A stretch of DNA of 64,000 bases, taken from CALOBA01 sp942491465 (lineage in GTDB: Bacteria; Pseudomonadota; Gammaproteobacteria; Chromatiales; Chromatiaceae). A program made the translations under genes and the position numbers. Shown one piece after another: positions 1 to 9,557 of this stretch. The notes under the pieces were generated by a model. The model was not told the DNA's origin. It saw only the letters and a program-made list of their open reading frames with translations, and made no database searches. Location of the stretch: assembly GCA_942491465.1 (NCBI GenBank), contig CALOBA010000071.1, forward strand, positions 1 to 64,000, given 5' to 3'. Within the stretch, counting starts at the first letter, position 1, and every line of letters starts with the position of its first letter.

Positions 1-987
1 CCAGTCGTTGTATGCCTACGACTCGGTGCCGACCATGGTGCGACGCATCAACAACACCTTCAAGCGCGCTGACGAGATCCAGTGGTCAAAGGAGATCGGG
101 CCGGGTTCCCGGGGCAATTACATCGACTACTTCTTGCCGATCGTGGCCGATGCCGAGGCCGGTTTCGGCGGCGTGCTGAACGCCCTTCCAACTGATGAAG
201 AATATGATCGCCGCTGGCGCCTCCGGCGTGCATTTCGAAGACCAGCTTGCTGCCGTCAAAAAGTGCGGCCACATGGGCGGCAAGGTGCTGGTGCCTAGCA
301 CCGAGGCGGTCCAGAAGCTGGTCGCCGCGCGTCTGGCCTCCGATGTCATGGGCGTGCCGACCCTGCTGCTGGCCCGTACCGATGCCGAGGCGGCCAATTT
401 GCTGACCTCTGACGTCGACCCCAATGATCAGCCGTTCTTGACTGGGAACGCGCACCGCCGAGGGTTCCTATCAGGTCAAGAACGGTCTGGAGCGGGCCAT
501 CAGCCGCGGCCTGGCCTATGCCCCCGTTGCCGACCTGGTCTGGTGCGAGACCGGCACGCCGGACCTGGGCTTCGCTCGCGGATTTGCCGAGGCGTTGCTG
601 GAGAAGAACCCGAACAAGCTGCTGGCCTACAACTGCTCGCCGTCGTTCAACTGGAAGAAGAACCTTGACGACGCCACTATCGCCAAGTTCCAGGATGAGC
701 TGGCCGCAATGGGCTATAAGTACCAATTCATCACCCTCGCGGGTATCCACAACATGTGGTGACACATGTTCGACTTGGCCTACAGCTACGCCCGCGGTGA
801 GGGCATGAAACACTATGTCGAGAAGGTGCAGCAGCCGGAGTTCGAGTCGCGCGACCGCGGCTACACCTTCGTCTCCCATCAGCAAGAGGTGGGTGCCGGC
901 TACTTCGACGATGTGACCACCACCATCCAGGGCGGTGTCTCCTCCGTCACCGCACTGACTGGCTCTACCGAAGAAGAGCAGTTCTAA
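1..987 (+). pseudogene. aceA: Isocitrate lyase, 3' part, broken by two frameshifts and a stop
   Basis: Isocitrate lyase splits isocitrate into glyoxylate and succinate in the glyoxylate bypass. The 5' end lies outside the window. The first frame reads YAYDSVPTMVRRINNTFKRA up to GVLNA near 185. A one-base gain then moves to a second frame carrying the family signature KKCGHMGGK. A net one-base gain near 446-453 moves to a third frame (VKNGLERAISRGLAYAPVAD). That frame has an in-frame TGA at 760-762, just after NMW, and the homology continues (MFDLAYSYARGEGMKHYVEK) to TAA at 985-987. Every segment matches the family well, so decay is recent or the sequence has errors here. The next genes downstream, rraA and aceK, are broken too. 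Confidence 0.9.
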
Positions 988-1100
988 TCCGGTCGGCCGG
1001 GGCGTTTGTCTCGGCCAATATGATCGACCGATCTGATCGGATTTCAACGATGCGGCGATGTTGAGTCCGCGCAACCATCCCCAAGCAGAGCAAACCAGCC

Positions 1101-1618
1101 ATGACCTTCAGCACGGCCGATCTCTACGATCAGTTCGAGGAGCAACTCGCCCGTCTGTGAGCCGATCTTCTCGGGCTTTCGGTGGCAGAGAGACCTTTTG
1201 CGGACCAGCGGTCACGGTCAAGTGTTTTGAGGACAACTCGCGCATCAAAGAGGTGCTGGTGGAGCCTGGAGAGGGTAGGGTGCTGGTCGTCGATGCCGGC
1301 GGCTCCGCGCGCTGCGCGATGCTCGGTGACCTGATTGCCGAGAGTGCCGTCGCCAACGGCTGGGCCGGTGTCATCATCGACGGTTGCGTGCGTGATACCG
1401 CTCGGCTGGCTGAGATGGACCTCGGGGTCAAGGCGCTTGGGGCGATCCCGCGCAAGAGTACGCGACGCGGCGAAGGCCAACGCGATCTGCCTATCGTCAT
1501 AGGCGGCGTGCATGTACGCCCCGGCGACTGGGTCTACAGTGACGCGGACGGCGTTGTTGTCGCGCCGCCTGGCCTGATTGACCCAGAGCCTGATCCAGAG
1601 CCTGACCCAGAGCCCTGA
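1101..1618 (+). pseudogene. rraA: RraA-like protein (RNase E regulator/aldolase family), frameshifted
   Basis: RraA-family proteins bind and inhibit RNase E in Escherichia coli; relatives are aldolases. The start at 1101 reads MTFSTADLYDQFEEQLA, then a shift near 1148 gives VCEPIF in another frame, and a second shift near 1165 enters the frame that runs to the end. The remainder is well conserved: FGGRETFCGPAVTVKCFEDN, then a glycine-rich region and the family motif IIDGCVRDT followed by VKALGAIPRKS. The length (about 170 codons) is close to normal. The C-terminus ends in an unusual DPEP triplicate made by a 12-bp repeat. It lies between the aceA and aceK remnants on the same strand, so it was probably part of one transcript. 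Confidence 0.8.
1580..1615 (+). repeat. Three tandem copies of a 12-bp repeat encoding DPEP
   Basis: Three imperfect copies of GACCCAGAGCCT lie end to end immediately before the TGA stop of the rraA remnant. They add the tail DPEPDPEPDPEP, which is not usual for RraA. Slippage is the simplest origin. Confidence 0.85.
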
Positions 1619-1845
1619 ACAGAGTAATGAGCCCCAGAACGCCATCCGACGCGGCCAATGCCTACTCTCTGTCCTGCGGCGTCCCGATGACCTCGACACT
1701 GACGCCTCACCAAGACCGACCCGCGCCCGTCGGCCTCGGCCCTCGGCCCTCGGCCCTGCGCCGGTCGAGCGCATCAAGCTCGCTGAACCCCGCTGAGCTC
1801 GGCCCACAACGACAGACTGGCGACCAGCCTCGAACGGCGCATCCA

Positions 1846-3605
1846 ATGGCCTGGATTGAAGCCAAGCAACTCGCCGAGGCCATCCTTGATGGCTTCGACC
1901 GTCACTATCGCCTGTTTCGTGAGATTACCGGCGGTGCCCGCCAGAGTTTCGAGCAGGCCGACTGGAGCACATTGCAGCGCGCTGCCCGCGAGCGCATTGG
2001 TTTCTACGACCGACGCGTCATCGAGACCACGGCGATGCTGCGCCGCGAAGTTTCATTTGCGCGGCCCGGAGCACCGGCTCTGGAAACGTGTCAAGATCAA
2101 GTACTCTCGTCTACTGCCGCTGCATCATCAACCGGAACTGGCCGAGACCTTCTATAACTCCGTGTTCTGCCGGTTGTTCGATTGGCGCTACTACAACAAC
2201 GCCTACATCTTCGTCTGGCCGATGCTGTCCACCGAGCATCTCGGGCGGAGGTGCCCATCTTCCGGCCCTACTATCCGGCACGCGACGGTTTCGCGCGGGT
2301 GCTTTCGAATCTGCTGGAGGACCTGAACTTCGTGTGCCGTTCCGCGATCGTCGGCGCGATATCCTGTTCCTGATGCGAGCCGTTCGCGAGCGCTTTCCGG
2401 CCAATCGGGCGCGACACCAGAACTTCCAACTTGCCGTGCTCTCCGAGCCGTTCTTTCGCAACAAGGCGGCCTATGTGATCGGTAAGGTCATCAACGGTGC
2501 GGAACAGATTCCGTTCGTGATCCCGATCCTGAACGACGCAAATGAACCTGGCGATGGGGGTAGGCTTTACGTCCGATACGCTGCTGAGCGGCGAAGATGA
2601 AATCTCCAACATCTTTTTCTTCCCGCGCCTACTTCATGCTCGATACCGAGGTGCCGGCGGCCATCGTCGAGTTCTTGCGTCCGCTCATGCGGCATAAGGG
2701 CAAGGCCGAGCTATACCTGGCAATTAGCCTGAAGAAATTCGGTAAGGCGGAGTTCTATCGGGATTTTCTCAAGCATCTGCGCTTCTTCATTGATCCAGTT
2801 CGTCATCGCAGCAGGCATCCGCAGCATGGTCATGTGCGTGTTTACGCTCCCGTGCTTTCCCTATGTGTTCAAGGTGATCACGGATCGCTTCCTCCACCTA
2901 TTGGGAGTGACTTCCGGCTCGGGTCATGGACGACCATCAGTTGGTCAAGATGCACGACCGTGTTGGGCACATGGCCGTGAATTCAGAGAGTATTCGCATG
3001 TCGCGTTTCCGCGGGCGCGCATCTCCGACGAACTGATCACCATGTTGCGCGAAGAATGTGCCGGCAGCATTGAGCAGATGGAGGGCCAAGTGGTCGTTAA
3101 GCATCTCTATATCGAGCGGCGTCTGTCGCCGTTGAACATGTACTTGGCCAGCGCCGACGACGACGATATCGCCCACGCCGCCGCGGAGTACGGCGACGCG
3201 ATCAAGCAGCTCGCCGCCGCCAACATCTTTCCCGGTGAAAAGTTTTCTGTTCAAGAATTTCGGTGTCACACGCCAGGGTCGTGTCGTGTTCTACGACTAC
3301 GACGAGCTGTGCTATCTGACCGAGTGCCGGTTCCGCGATATCCCGCCAGCACCGCCGTTTCCCGAGATGGAGATTCTCGGGGTGTCTGGTACACGGCTTC
3401 CCCGGGGGATATCTTTCCGGAAGAGTTCGAGTTCTTTCTGCTCACCGATCCCCCTTCCTGCAAGGCATTCCGGCCCTTGCACCGGGAGTTCTTGTTGATC
3501 CTGCCTGGTGGCGGGAGCGTCGAATGCGATCTAGAGGGGAAGGTCGTGGGCGTGTTTCCTTATCCCGTGGGGCAACTCGCTTGGGCTGCCGCTATTGGGG
3601 GCTGA
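1846..3605 (+). pseudogene. aceK: Isocitrate dehydrogenase kinase/phosphatase, multiply frameshifted
   Basis: AceK phosphorylates and dephosphorylates isocitrate dehydrogenase and so controls flux into the glyoxylate bypass. The start MAWIEAKQLAEAILDGFDRH matches the family N-terminus. Homology then moves between frames near 2050 (HLRGPEHRLWKRVKIKYSRL), 2250 (EVPIFRPYYPARDGFARVL), 2340 and repeatedly between 2560 and 3600. Late segments include MVMCVFTLPCFPYVFKVITD, QMEGQVVVKHLYIERRLSPL, FKNFGVTRQGRVVFYDYDEL and the terminal DPAWWRERR then VFPYP. The total length (about 580 codons) is normal, so damage is by small indels and not by large deletion. It ends tail to tail with the EAL pseudogene on the other strand. 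Confidence 0.92.
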
Positions 3606-4940
3606 TGTCAAACACGTCAGGATACACCAGCTCCTCGTAAGGCATGCTGATGAAATGTCCCTGAATGGCGTTGACGCCGACGACATCGAGGGTCGGGAGA
3701 TGTCGGCGCTTTCGACGGCAAAGGCGATCACTGTGAGGCCATGGTCGCGAGCGATACTGATCAATTCGGCCACGTCCGATTCGTTGACGGCTCCGGCGGC
3801 CAGGGCATGGATCAGCGCCGGATTGGCGAAGCTAGATGTGGGTGAGCGCTTGGGCATGTTCCTGCAACAGCGCCGCATCGGCGAGCCCGACCTGTTCCAG
3901 CAGCAGGCCATTTCCGTGTTGTTGGAGCGCAGCCTTTAGGCGATCGAGCGCGGAAGACTGCTTGATTAGCAGTTCGCGCTTGATCTCGATGCAGATGCTG
4001 CCGTTTTTGAACCTGCGCCTTGTCGATCGTCTCGATAATGGAGTCGATCGTTGCCGGAAACGCGAGTGTCTCGGTGGACAGGTTGACGAACAAACGGGTT
4101 GTCATTGATGCCGCTCCCGATACCAGGATGCGCGACAACATTGCTAGTGCCTGCCGAAACACCCACAGATCGAACCGACCCAGCCAGTCGTGTCGTACGG
4201 CCGCTGGGAAAGCAGGGGCTCGGCGGCAGCGGCGCGCCATGTTCGTCGCGCAGCCGCAACAAGACCTCAAACATCGCGCCCGCCGATTCTTCGTCACGCT
4301 GCAAGAACACGATCGGCTGGTACTCCAGCGTCAGTCCGCCTCCATCGATCAGTTGTTTGATTTGCCGATCGTCCAGTTGCGTCGAGTCGCCGTTGGGGCG
4401 CGTCAGTTGCATGTCGCGATCGCGCGATAAGGCGTCCGTAGGGGGCGCTCGTGGGACGCGGGCAGGTCGGACGATCGCGGGCGAAAGTCGTTGATCTTCG
4501 GTAGCGTCACGGCCCCGGCGTGAGGCGTATCGGCGGAGCCCAGCGCGGCCAGGCGTTTGCGCATGGCCGTGGTTGCGAGTTCCCGCGCCATGGCCATTTC
4601 CAGATGCTCTCTATCGCCGTTCATTACGCTGTCCGCGGCACCACGATGGGCCGCCTCGGCTGGAGACAGGGTGCTGGCGGGTGGACAGACCAGAATCAAC
4701 GACGCGGCAAGCGCTCCTTCGGCTTCGATCAAAAAACGGTCGACGCCAAGGTCATAGAAGGCAGAGCTGCGACAGATCACGAGGTCCCACTGGTTCAGAT
4801 GATTCAGCGCTTTGGCGCACGCCCTGGCGATCCATCCAGACCGTAAACTCCATCTGGACGTTGTCCAATCTCAGGCGCTCGCCCACCCCGAGTCCTGACG
4901 GGTCGATGCCGATACAGAGCACTTGGACGGACGATTTCAT
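3593..4940 (-). pseudogene. EAL-domain (cyclic-di-GMP phosphodiesterase-type) protein, frameshifted
   Basis: EAL domains hydrolyse cyclic-di-GMP. The start at 4940 reads MKSSVQVLCIGIDPSGLGVG and a receiver-like N-terminal region of about 150 residues follows in two frames. The EAL domain starts with GGGLTLEYQPIV and FEVLLRLRDE, where the name-giving motif reads EVL, and continues in other frames through FDLWVFRQALAML, RLFVNLSTETLAF and the last helix region VGVNAIQGHFISMP. The stop is TAG at 3593-3595. At least four frame changes are needed. A GAGACC sequence precedes the start. Function is presumably lost. Confidence 0.8.
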
Positions 4941-5374
4941 TGTGGGTCTCTTCGCGGTCGGCGGAGCCGTTGTTCCCGATGACGTAGGACGGTTAGCGGG
5001 CATCTAGCAAGCGATGTAACTGGCTCGACCGCGACAGGCGGCGGGCATCTGGACCAGTCGGATTAGGGCAAGATCTAGCGGAAACGGGTTTGGGCAGGTC
5101 ACTCCGTTAGAGTGTCGCACGATCGGGGTCGAAACACGAGCATCGCGAGGGAGTACAAGTGTTCCACCCATCGTTGCTGACCCTAGTGCAGCACGGCAGA
5201 GATCGTGAGGGCGTTTTCGGTCGTTGTCGTTGTCGTAATCGGCTATCCGATCGATTACGACAACGACGCTTGTGCTGACAACGACAACGACAACGACAAC
5301 GACAATGATGATCACTGCCAAGTTGGAGGGCAGCGGTCTGCATCCCTGTGCGACCAATACGCATTTGGTATACG
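4941..5374. other. Intergenic region with hexamer-repeat hairpin
   Basis: This 434-bp stretch separates the divergent EAL and CNBD/CBS pseudogenes. I see no gene in it. Its distinctive content is the GTTGTC/GACAAC repeat structure at 5223-5305, described separately. The acidic Asp-Asn strings obtained by translating it are repeat artefacts. Confidence 0.6.
5223..5305. repeat. GTTGTC/GACAAC hexamer repeats with inverted-repeat stem
   Basis: Two GTTGTC hexamers and one GTAATC (5223-5240) face a GATTAC-GACAAC-GAC arm (5253-5267). They form a perfect 16-bp stem (5226-5241 with 5252-5267) around a 10-base loop. After nine bases come 4.8 tandem GACAAC units (5277-5305). The same hexamers recur at 19129-19200. 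The role is unknown. Confidence 0.9.
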
Positions 5375-6272
5375 ATGCGGACCCGTCAACAGCCGCCGGA
5401 AGCGCGTTTTGAAGACAGCCAGCATTGCCTATCGCGTCACGCGGATTTCCTGCGCCGCTATCCGCCGTTTCAGTATCTGACCGATAGCGAACTGCTTGAG
5501 TTGGTTGCTGGCGGGCGCGTGAGCTTCCACGAGAATGCCGAGTTGGTGTTCGAGCAGGGACGTAAGCGCTCGCGCTACGTCCACGTGATTCAACAGGGCG
5601 TGGTGAGGCTGGTGGACGTGCAGCCCGATAGCGAGGTTTTATGCGATGTCCGCGGTGAAGGCGATCTTTTGGGGATTGGACGTTATCTAGGGGGCATCGA
5701 CGAACACACCTACACCGCGCGCACCGAGACCGATGTGATCCTGTATGCGCTGCCGGCGGACCTGTTTTGGACCCAGATCAAGAGACATCCGCGGGCGAGC
5801 CGATTTCTCGCGGCCTATTTCACCGCGGCGATCACGCAGTCCGACCTAGAGACGGAGCGACCGCGCAGTGACGAACTGCGACTCGGTCGCCGCCCGGTGG
5901 ACTGGATGGCCCGCCAGGTCGAGCCCTCTCCCGTACTGGTCCTCTGTCCGGCGGATACGTCATTGCGCGCGGTTGCCGAGCAGGTCGCGGCGCAGGGGGC
6001 AGAAGCGAAAAGCCGCCGTGACCAGTGGTGACGGCGCGCTCGAACTGATCACGCCACGCATGCTGAGCGACCATGTCGCCGCTGGTCACCTGTCCGCGGA
6101 CGCACCGGCGCGCGCGCTGATGCGCACCGTAAACGCGGTCGCCAAACCGGGGCAGGAGGCCGGCAGCTAGCTGACGCAGATGCTCGAATTTCAAACCGAG
6201 CATCTGCTGCTGACCAGCGATGGCAAACTCGACGGGCCGCTTCTTGTGGGCCTCGTCTCCCGTCGGGACCTG
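5375..6272 (+). pseudogene. Cyclic-nucleotide-binding/CBS-domain protein, frameshifted and truncated
   Basis: The first 210 residues form a CRP-like cyclic-nucleotide-binding domain (FLRRYPPFQYLTDSELLELV at the start, then GEGDLLGIGRYLGG). After a frame change near 6010 a CBS region follows (ALELITPRMLSDHVAAGHL). It is interrupted by TAG at 6168-6170 and resumes in the same frame as MLEFQTEHLLLTSDGKL up to LVSRRDL at about 6270, where homology stops abruptly. This order is typical of proteins that continue into a DUF294 nucleotidyltransferase domain, which is missing here. The end coincides with the truncated end of an opposite-strand gene. Confidence 0.75.
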
Positions 6273-6368
6273 ACGCGCGTCGAGCGGCGGCCCGGCGACC
6301 GGCAGCAGCGCGAGGGCGGCGCCGATGAGCAGGATCAGGGGGCGGGTGGCGATCGGCCGATTAGACAT
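6273..6368 (-). pseudogene. 5' fragment of a gene for an exported protein
   Basis: A good start site is present: AGGAG at 6376-6380, seven bases before ATG at 6366-6368. The first residues (MSNRPIATRPLILLIGAALA, then LLPVAGPPLDA) form a clear signal peptide. After about 30 codons the reading runs into sequence belonging to the opposite-strand CBS remnant, so the rest of the gene is lost. It lies downstream of the protein kinase gene on the same strand. The product cannot be identified. Confidence 0.55.
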
Positions 6369-6462
6369 CTGCGGTCTCCTCATGGCATGGCCCGGTCCGG
6401 CGTTGTCTCCCCATCGATGCCGCGTCGACGTTGACGTTGAGCAGGACTGGGGCACCGTTTTG

Positions 6463-8865
6463 CTATTTGCCCGCGGCATCCAGGTCGGCGAGGGCGTCGG
6501 CGGCCCGCGGATGGCCGCCGGCGCGGGCCAGTTGAAAGTAGTGGCGTGCCCTTGCGTCGGACGGCTCGACGGCGCGCCCATCGCGATACATGACGCCGAG
6601 ATTATAGGCGGCATAGGCATGGCCGTCGGCGGCGGCCAGCTCGAACAGGCGCAGGGCTTCGGTGTCGTCCTGCACGATGCCGATGCCTTCGGCGGCCATC
6701 ATTGCGAAGGTGTTGCGGCTTCCGGCGTGACCGGCCTCCGCGGCCTCTCGGATCAGGGCGACGATCTCCTTGGGCCTGAGCTCGCCGGTCTGATCGGCGT
6801 CGCCGGCCTGCCGCCAGCGACGGATGGCCGCACGCGTGCCTGGCCCGGGGATGCCGTCGACGACGCCGGTATAGAAGCCCAGATCCTTCAGCGCCTGCTG
6901 GATCAGCCGGGGCGGGATCTCTCGCGCGCGGGCCAGGGCCGCGGTCTTGGCTGCGGGCGTCGCCGGCTCTGGCGCCGATTCCTGCGGCGTTGCGCTCGGG
7001 GCTTCGACCACCGGCGCGGGTGTCGGATCACGGCGGGTGTTGAGTTCCCGCAGACGCACCCGCGCCAAGATGCCCAGGACGGGGTCGTCGAAGCGCTCCA
7101 GGAACGCCTCGAAGATTGCCGGATCGCGCTCGTCCTTGATCAGTTGCCAGTACGCCAGCGCATCGGCCTGGTCGGCGTCGTTGCCCGGCGCGGTGTCTTG
7201 CCCGGAATGAAGAGTGTCCGGTTTCTCGGGGGTCGGAGCGGGGGCCGGAGCCGGCTCGGGCGCGGGCTGCCGGGGCGGCGCCTCGGCCGCGCGCGCTTCG
7301 ACGGCGGCCGGCTTCTCTGCCGGATCGATGGTGCCGGGTCGCGGCGGCGATGGCTCGACGCTCGCCGAAGGATCATCCGGGGGCGACTTGGCGCTGCCGG
7401 TGGTCGCGGGCGCCGGGGCACTGTCGGCGGGGAGGACGGCGCCGGTCTCCATCACGGCGCTCGCTGGGGCATCCATGCCCGCCTGGTGATCCGACGCTGT
7501 CATCCTCGGTCGATCGGCGGTCGAGCCGGATCCGGGGCCAACCAGCAGGGCCAGGGCGCCGGCCAGAACGGCGAGTCCGGCCAGGCTCGCTGCCACCAGC
7601 GGCCAGGCGGGTCGGAACGCTCGAGGGCGCAGGGCATCGAGTAGCTGTTGCGCGCTCGGGCAGCGCTCGCCCCGGTGCAGGGAAAGACCACTGGCGAGGC
7701 CTTGCCATTGGCGCCTTGTCAGTGCGCGGATGCGCTCGGGTCGACGACCTGTCGCCAGGGCCTGCAGCGCGGTGCCGCGGCGCCCGAAGGGCCTGCCCCC
7801 GCCAAGCAACTCGTAGGCAATGACGGCCAGGGCGAAGATGTCGTCGCGTGGGTCCGGATCTTCGCCGGCGAGCATTTCCGTGCTCGCATACCCCGGGGTC
7901 AGTGCCTTGAGGACGCCGGCATCGAATTGGGTCGCCTGCTGCCCGTCGTCTTCCATCGGTCGCACGGCGCGGGCGATACCGAAGTCGAAGATCTTGACCC
8001 GTCCATCGCGGCTGACAAAGACGTTGCCGGGCTTCAGATCGCAGTGCACGATCGGCGGTGAGACACCATGGGCCGCCGTCAGGCCCAGGCCGATCTGCTC
8101 GATCAGCGGCCAGGCCCGGCCGGGCTCCATGCCGTTCGGCCGACAGTCCCGGATGATCCTGTCGAGGGTGATGCCGACGAGCAGCTCCATGGAGATGAAC
8201 CAGCGGCCCTGCTCATCGCGGTCGAAGTCGTAGACGTCGATGATGTTCGGATGCCTGAGCCGCTGCGCCTTGGCCGCCTCGCGCTGCAGGGCCATCAGTG
8301 ACTGGGGGTGGCGTCGAAAGCCCTCGTTCAACAGCTTCAAGGCCACATAGGGCTGCCGGTCCTTGGCGTCGAGCCGGCGGCGATCGAGCGCCTTGAAGAC
8401 CACGCTCATGCCGCCGCGCCCCAAGACCTCGACCAACTCGAAGCGATCCTTCAGCACGTCGCCGGGCTGCGGCTCGTTCGGCAGCGGGGCATGGTCGCCG
8501 GACGTCCCGGTCGTCGACCAGCAGCTGTCAGCGTCGGTGGTGGCCGCTGTGCCGGCGGCGGCATTCGGCATCAGGGTGGTTCTGGCGCCGGCGTCCACCG
8601 ACGATGCCGGCGCTTGTGCTGCCACACCGCTGCTACCCGCCGATGCTGCGTCCGTCGCCCGCACCGCGCAATCTTCCAGGGCCGCAAGGACCTGCGCCGG
8701 CACCCGGCCCTGTCCATCGAGCCCCGCCAGCGCCGCCAACAGAAGCGATGGACCCTGCGGTGTCAGCGCCAGCAGTCGCTCCAGGGTCCGCAAGGTGGCC
8801 TCCAAGGATTGGGACCCTTGGACAAAGCGCGCCAGGGCGGTGTGAATCTCCTGCTCGGTTGACAT
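6463..8865 (-). CDS. Membrane-anchored Ser/Thr protein kinase with peptidoglycan-binding-like and Sel1 domains
   Basis: This is an 800-residue protein. An N-terminal helical region (1-130) is followed by a eukaryotic-type kinase domain at about 140-420. It contains the glycine loop GRGGMSVV, the ALK lysine, the catalytic HCDLKPGN (HCD in place of HRD) and DFG, so it should be active. A membrane segment follows near 430-450, then a Pro/Ala-rich linker. The C-terminus has a peptidoglycan-binding-like module (RLIQQALKDLGFYTGVVDG) and Sel1 repeats (ALRLFELAAADGHAYAAYNL). The kinase should be cytoplasmic and the C-terminal part periplasmic, which suggests sensing of the cell envelope. ATG at 8865 is preferred to TTG at 8889, although no strong ribosome site is visible. 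It is divergent from yajC. Confidence 0.85.
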   Translation of the reverse strand: MSTEQEIHTALARFVQGSQSLEATLRTLERLLALTPQGPSLLLAALAGLDGQGRVPAQVLAALEDCAVRATDAASAGSSGVAAQAPASSVDAGARTTLMPNAAAGTAATTDADSCWSTTGTSGDHAPLPNEPQPGDVLKDRFELVEVLGRGGMSVVFKALDRRRLDAKDRQPYVALKLLNEGFRRHPQSLMALQREAAKAQRLRHPNIIDVYDFDRDEQGRWFISMELLVGITLDRIIRDCRPNGMEPGRAWPLIEQIGLGLTAAHGVSPPIVHCDLKPGNVFVSRDGRVKIFDFGIARAVRPMEDDGQQATQFDAGVLKALTPGYASTEMLAGEDPDPRDDIFALAVIAYELLGGGRPFGRRGTALQALATGRRPERIRALTRRQWQGLASGLSLHRGERCPSAQQLLDALRPRAFRPAWPLVAASLAGLAVLAGALALLVGPGSGSTADRPRMTASDHQAGMDAPASAVMETGAVLPADSAPAPATTGSAKSPPDDPSASVEPSPPRPGTIDPAEKPAAVEARAAEAPPRQPAPEPAPAPAPTPEKPDTLHSGQDTAPGNDADQADALAYWQLIKDERDPAIFEAFLERFDDPVLGILARVRLRELNTRRDPTPAPVVEAPSATPQESAPEPATPAAKTAALARAREIPPRLIQQALKDLGFYTGVVDGIPGPGTRAAIRRWRQAGDADQTGELRPKEIVALIREAAEAGHAGSRNTFAMMAAEGIGIVQDDTEALRLFELAAADGHAYAAYNLGVMYRDGRAVEPSDARARHYFQLARAGGHPRAADALADLDAAGK

Positions 8866-9199
8866 CTGTGGGGCGATCCGGTGACGCAAAGCGGCTCAGC
8901 CCGACCTGCTCCGTCTCGCAGGGAAACAGGGCGGTCGGCCGGCCGCGGCAACAAGGTTGGTGACGGTGCCGGCGGCCATCGACTGCCGACTTCGCCAAGT
9001 TTAGGACGTTTTCCCGCCATGATGCAGCGCCATCGAGGCGCCTGAGCGCGTTGGATCGCCAAGACGGCGCGAGCGTAGCGACGATGGCTGCGCGGGGGTG
9101 GTCCCGGTCGTCCGATAACCGTCACTACATGTCGAGACGGCCTATGCGATAATGCACGGCTGATTTTCGACCCACGCCCCTTCCAATACGAGGTCCCCT
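8866..9199. other. Divergent intergenic region, kinase/yajC
   Basis: This stretch is 334 bp without a recognisable gene. A GATAAT sequence near 9149 could be the -10 element for yajC but no convincing -35 is present. I see nothing else. Confidence 0.4.
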
Positions 9200-9529
9200 A
9201 TGAGCTTCTTCATCTCTGACGCCATGGCCCAAGGCGCCGCCGGCGATCCCGCGGGCGGCTGGTTCGGCCTGCTGTTCCCGCTTGGGCTGATCGTTATCCT
9301 CTACTTCCTGATGATTCGTCCGCAGATCAAGCGCCAGAAACAGCACAAGGCCCTGGTGGACGGCCTGACCAAGGGCGACGAGGTGGTGACCATGGGTGGC
9401 GTGGCCGGTCGCATCGCCAACATGAGCGACGACTTCGCCCAACTGGAGGTCGCCGACAACGTCGTCATCAAGATCCGCCGCGCCTCCGTTGAGGCGGTGC
9501 TGCCCAAGGGCACACTGAAGGAGGTCTAA
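9200..9529 (+). CDS. yajC: Preprotein translocase subunit YajC
   Basis: YajC is a small inner-membrane partner of SecDF that assists the SecYEG translocon. The 109-residue product has one membrane segment at about 20-38 (FGLLFPLGLIVILYFLMIR) followed by the family motif RPQIKRQKQHKALVDGL and a cytoplasmic domain with GDEVVTMGGVAGRI. The length is normal. It is the first gene of yajC-secD-secF with 28 bases before secD. The tgt and queA genes that often precede it in related bacteria are absent, and a kinase gene lies upstream instead. Confidence 0.97.
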   Translation: MSFFISDAMAQGAAGDPAGGWFGLLFPLGLIVILYFLMIRPQIKRQKQHKALVDGLTKGDEVVTMGGVAGRIANMSDDFAQLEVADNVVIKIRRASVEAVLPKGTLKEV

Positions 9530-9557
9530 GGCGCCGCCGAACGGACGCTGGCCCATC

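Noticed and set aside
5223..5305. CRISPR array
   Set aside because: The units are 6 bp, there are no spacers of regular length and no cas genes.
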